From Oscillospiraceae bacterium (GTDB lineage: Bacteria; Bacillota_A; Clostridia; Oscillospirales; Oscillospiraceae): a stretch of DNA of 7,115 nt. The notes below the pieces were generated by a model. The model worked only from the letters and a program-made list of their open reading frames with translations. It was not told the origin of the DNA and did not search any database. This document shows positions 5,936 through 7,115 of this stretch, piece by piece. The number at the start of each line of letters is the position of its first letter. Position 1 is the first letter of the stretch. The stretch lies in NCBI GenBank assembly GCA_017411665.1, contig JAFQPT010000307.1, positions 1 to 7,115 of the forward strand, in the 5' to 3' direction. Made by a program: the position numbers and the translations under genes.

Positions 5936-6169
5936 TTTGTTTGATTCAATTTGTTCTGCGAAGGATGACTGCGAATCGGTGCGAAGTCCCAGATGGCGCT
6001 CGATGCGCTCCAGCCGTTCGTCGAAGCTGATTAAAACGCGGACAAACAGCGCTATGAGAAAGGCAACCGCTGCAATCAGCAGCCATACGTTCTCCAACAG
6101 CGCGCCAAATACGGAAATAAGAATGAGAATCAGCAAAAAACAAAGAAGAAAGATGCTGAGGAACTTCAT
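5921..6169 (-). CDS. Small two-helix membrane protein
   Basis: This 82-residue protein has two hydrophobic helices (about 4-23 and 28-47) joined by a very short LLEN turn. A charged amphipathic segment, SFDERLERIERHLGLR (48-63), follows and could form a short coiled coil or lie on the membrane surface. The tail is polar and ends in KENAP. I recognise no family; small proteins of this plan are common and often mis-annotated. The ATG at 6169 has AAGGAGGG a few bases upstream, and that site overlaps the end of the flavoprotein gene, only 12 bases away, so the two are almost surely co-transcribed and may be translationally coupled. Helix topology and the charged segment suggest a membrane partner or adaptor, but no function can be assigned. 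Confidence 0.75.
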   Translation of the reverse strand: MKFLSIFLLCFLLILILISVFGALLENVWLLIAAVAFLIALFVRVLISFDERLERIERHLGLRTDSQSSFAEQIESNKENAP

Positions 6170-6181
6170 GTATGACCCTCC

Positions 6182-6802
6182 TTATCGAATGAAATTGGTG
6201 TGGATAGGGGACTCTGCTTCGGGATAGGGGATGCCCGCCTGCTTGCCGGCCTCGATGCATTTCAAAAGCCAAGCCATATTGCGGCCGAGGACACGCATAA
6301 TCTGCATGCCTTCCGTATCCTGCTTCACTTCTTCTGACGTATTTCCGTGCACCATGTTCCAGTATCGGGAGGTCACAAGGGGCATCTGGGCATAGAGGAT
6401 GTATTTGTTCAGTACATCCAGTGCGGCGGTAGTACCTGCTCTGCGGGCGGATACAATGGCGGTGCCGGGCTTATGGCGCAGGGTAGAGCCGCCTGCGTAG
6501 AACACTCTGTCCAGCAGGGTGATGGCAGTACCCGAAGGAGAGGCATAGTGCACGGGAGAGCCGATGACCATGCCGTCCATATGTGTCATCTTATCGAGGA
6601 TGATGTTTGCCGCGTCATCGTAGATGCAGCGGTTGGTCTGCTTGCAGGCTCTGCAGGCGGTGCAGGGCTGAATGGGTGCGGTGCCGACCTGCAGGATTTC
6701 GGAGTCCACACCACAGGATTCCAATGTATCGGCGACTTCTTTTAAGGCGGTATAGGTGCAGCCGTACGGGTGCGGACTGCAGTTGATGAGCAAAACCTTC
6801 AT
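6182..6802 (-). CDS. Iron-sulfur flavoprotein-like NAD(P)H oxidoreductase (flavodoxin family)
   Basis: This 206-residue protein has a flavodoxin-like fold: strand MKVLLINCSP (1-10) leads into the FMN phosphate loop SPHPYGCTYTAL (9-20), and GSPVHYASPSG (81-91) is the typical second flavin-contact segment. Between them Cys47, Cys50, Cys53 and Cys59 form CX2CX2CX5C, which fits the compact CX2CX2CX4-7C motif that binds a 4Fe-4S cluster in Methanosarcina Isf. A likely role is electron transfer or reduction of quinones, oxygen species or other small acceptors in the cytoplasm; the substrate is unknown. The ATG at 6802 has AAGGAG eight bases upstream. It is the first gene of a two-gene operon with the small membrane protein at 5921-6169. 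Many paralogues of this family occur in anaerobes, so an exact name is not justified. Confidence 0.9.
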   Translation of the reverse strand: MKVLLINCSPHPYGCTYTALKEVADTLESCGVDSEILQVGTAPIQPCTACRACKQTNRCIYDDAANIILDKMTHMDGMVIGSPVHYASPSGTAITLLDRVFYAGGSTLRHKPGTAIVSARRAGTTAALDVLNKYILYAQMPLVTSRYWNMVHGNTSEEVKQDTEGMQIMRVLGRNMAWLLKCIEAGKQAGIPYPEAESPIHTNFIR

Positions 6803-6836
6803 GAGTCATTCTCCTTGTGTTGTTATCTTACCTAAT

Positions 6837-6865
6837 ATTATAGAAGGAAGAGCGGGGTTTGTCGA
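6837..6865 (-). promoter_or_regulatory. Predicted sigma-A promoter of the flavoprotein operon
   Basis: Reading minus, -35 TCGACA (6860-6865) is 17 bp from a consensus -10 TATAAT (6837-6842). The 172-base gap between the two divergent genes holds this promoter, the typA promoter and both ribosome sites, and no RNA element was recognised there. Confidence 0.7.
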
Positions 6866-6893
6866 TGTTTTTGCCGAAAAGTGCAGGGGAACA

Positions 6894-6922
6894 TTGCTTT
6901 TTTTACCTTTGCGGAGTATAAT
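6894..6922 (+). promoter_or_regulatory. Predicted sigma-A promoter of typA
   Basis: -35 TTGCTT (6894-6899) and consensus -10 TATAAT (6917-6922) are 17 bp apart. Transcription from about 6929 gives a leader of about 46 nt to the TTG start. The two divergent -35 elements are 28 bases apart, so the promoters lie back to back. Confidence 0.7.
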
Positions 6923-6959
6923 AAAACGCTTTTAAACTATGATATTTTTACACTGTCTG

Positions 6960-6966
6960 AAGGAAG
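6960..6966 (+). promoter_or_regulatory. Ribosome binding site that decides the typA start
   Basis: AAGGAAG lies eight bases before the TTG at 6975. In-frame alternatives are a GTG at 6966, which overlaps this site, and an ATG at 6939, only about 10 bases from the predicted +1 and with no Shine-Dalgarno site. Both would also add residues not usual for the family. Confidence 0.65.
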
Positions 6967-6974
6967 TGTTTATT

Positions 6975-7115
6975 TTGCGGAACTTAAGAAATATTGCAAT
7001 CATTGCCCACGTTGACCACGGCAAAACCACTCTGGTTGACGAAATGCTCAAGCAGTCCGGCATCTACCACGAAAACCAGGAAGTGGTGGAACGCGTAATG
7101 GACTCCGGCGACCTG
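6975..7115 (+). CDS. typA: TypA/BipA ribosome-associated GTPase, N-terminal part
   Basis: Only the first 47 codons are in the window; the gene runs off the right edge. The reading [20 protein letters not shown] carries the G1/P-loop AHVDHGKT (residues 11-18) of translational GTPases. The next stretch, [10 protein letters not shown] followed by ERVMDSGDL, is the signature of TypA/BipA rather than EF-G, EF-Tu or LepA. TypA binds the 70S ribosome, aids 50S assembly and is needed for growth at low temperature and under stress in several bacteria. The start appears to be TTG, chosen from the ribosome site at 6960-6966 and the family N-terminus. The protein is usually about 600 residues, so more than nine tenths lies outside. 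Confidence 0.93.
   Translation, partial: MRNLRNIAIIAHVDHGKTTLVDEMLKQSGIYHENQEVVERVMDSGDL

Noticed and set aside
6803..6974. Structured leader or riboswitch between the flavoprotein operon and typA
   Set aside because: The space is filled by two divergent promoters with short leaders, and no extended stem pairing was visible.
1..7115. Mobile element, phage or defence system
   Set aside because: No transposase, integrase, recombinase, nuclease, toxin-antitoxin pair, CRISPR repeat or attachment-site duplication was seen. All genes fit chromosomal housekeeping or envelope functions with uniform signals.

Overview
The window looks like an ordinary chromosomal stretch from a low- to mid-GC Gram-positive anaerobe, most likely a member of the Clostridia (Oscillospiraceae-like). 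The reasons are strong purine-rich Shine-Dalgarno sites before nearly every gene, sigma-A-type promoters (several with extended -10 boxes), compact intrinsic terminators after each transcription unit, an LtaS-family lipoteichoic acid synthase homologue, and a DUF6020-like membrane protein of the kind seen in Firmicutes. The taxon is inferred from these traits; there is no rRNA in the window. No tRNA, rRNA, CRISPR array, insertion sequence, integrase or phage gene was found.

Layout. A strong terminator hairpin (9-42) closes a minus-strand gene for an LtaS-type sulfatase-fold membrane enzyme (44-2251), which has its own promoter and two inverted repeats upstream (2280-2340). Next is a small minus-strand membrane protein with a C-terminal zinc ribbon (2435-2845) and its own terminator and promoter. 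Divergent from it is a plus-strand ornithine carbamoyltransferase gene (3041-4027), with a possible tandem ArgR operator in its leader. It converges on a minus-strand gene for a polytopic membrane protein (4041-5837) across one shared hairpin. After that comes a two-gene minus-strand operon: an iron-sulfur-flavoprotein-like oxidoreductase (6182-6802) followed by an 82-residue two-helix membrane protein (5921-6169). The last feature is the start of typA/bipA (6975 onward, plus strand), divergent from that operon and cut off by the window end.

Functionally the genes are a mix: envelope polymer synthesis (LtaS-like protein and perhaps the DUF6020-like protein), arginine metabolism, a redox flavoprotein and a ribosome-associated GTPase. 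Each unit has its own promoter and terminator, so they are neighbours rather than one system. I see no convincing undescribed multi-gene system. The points most worth a second look are stop codons buried inside terminator hairpins at 4030-4059 and 5905-5935, the inverted repeats around the LtaS-like promoter, the candidate ArgR operator, and the uncharacterised membrane proteins.
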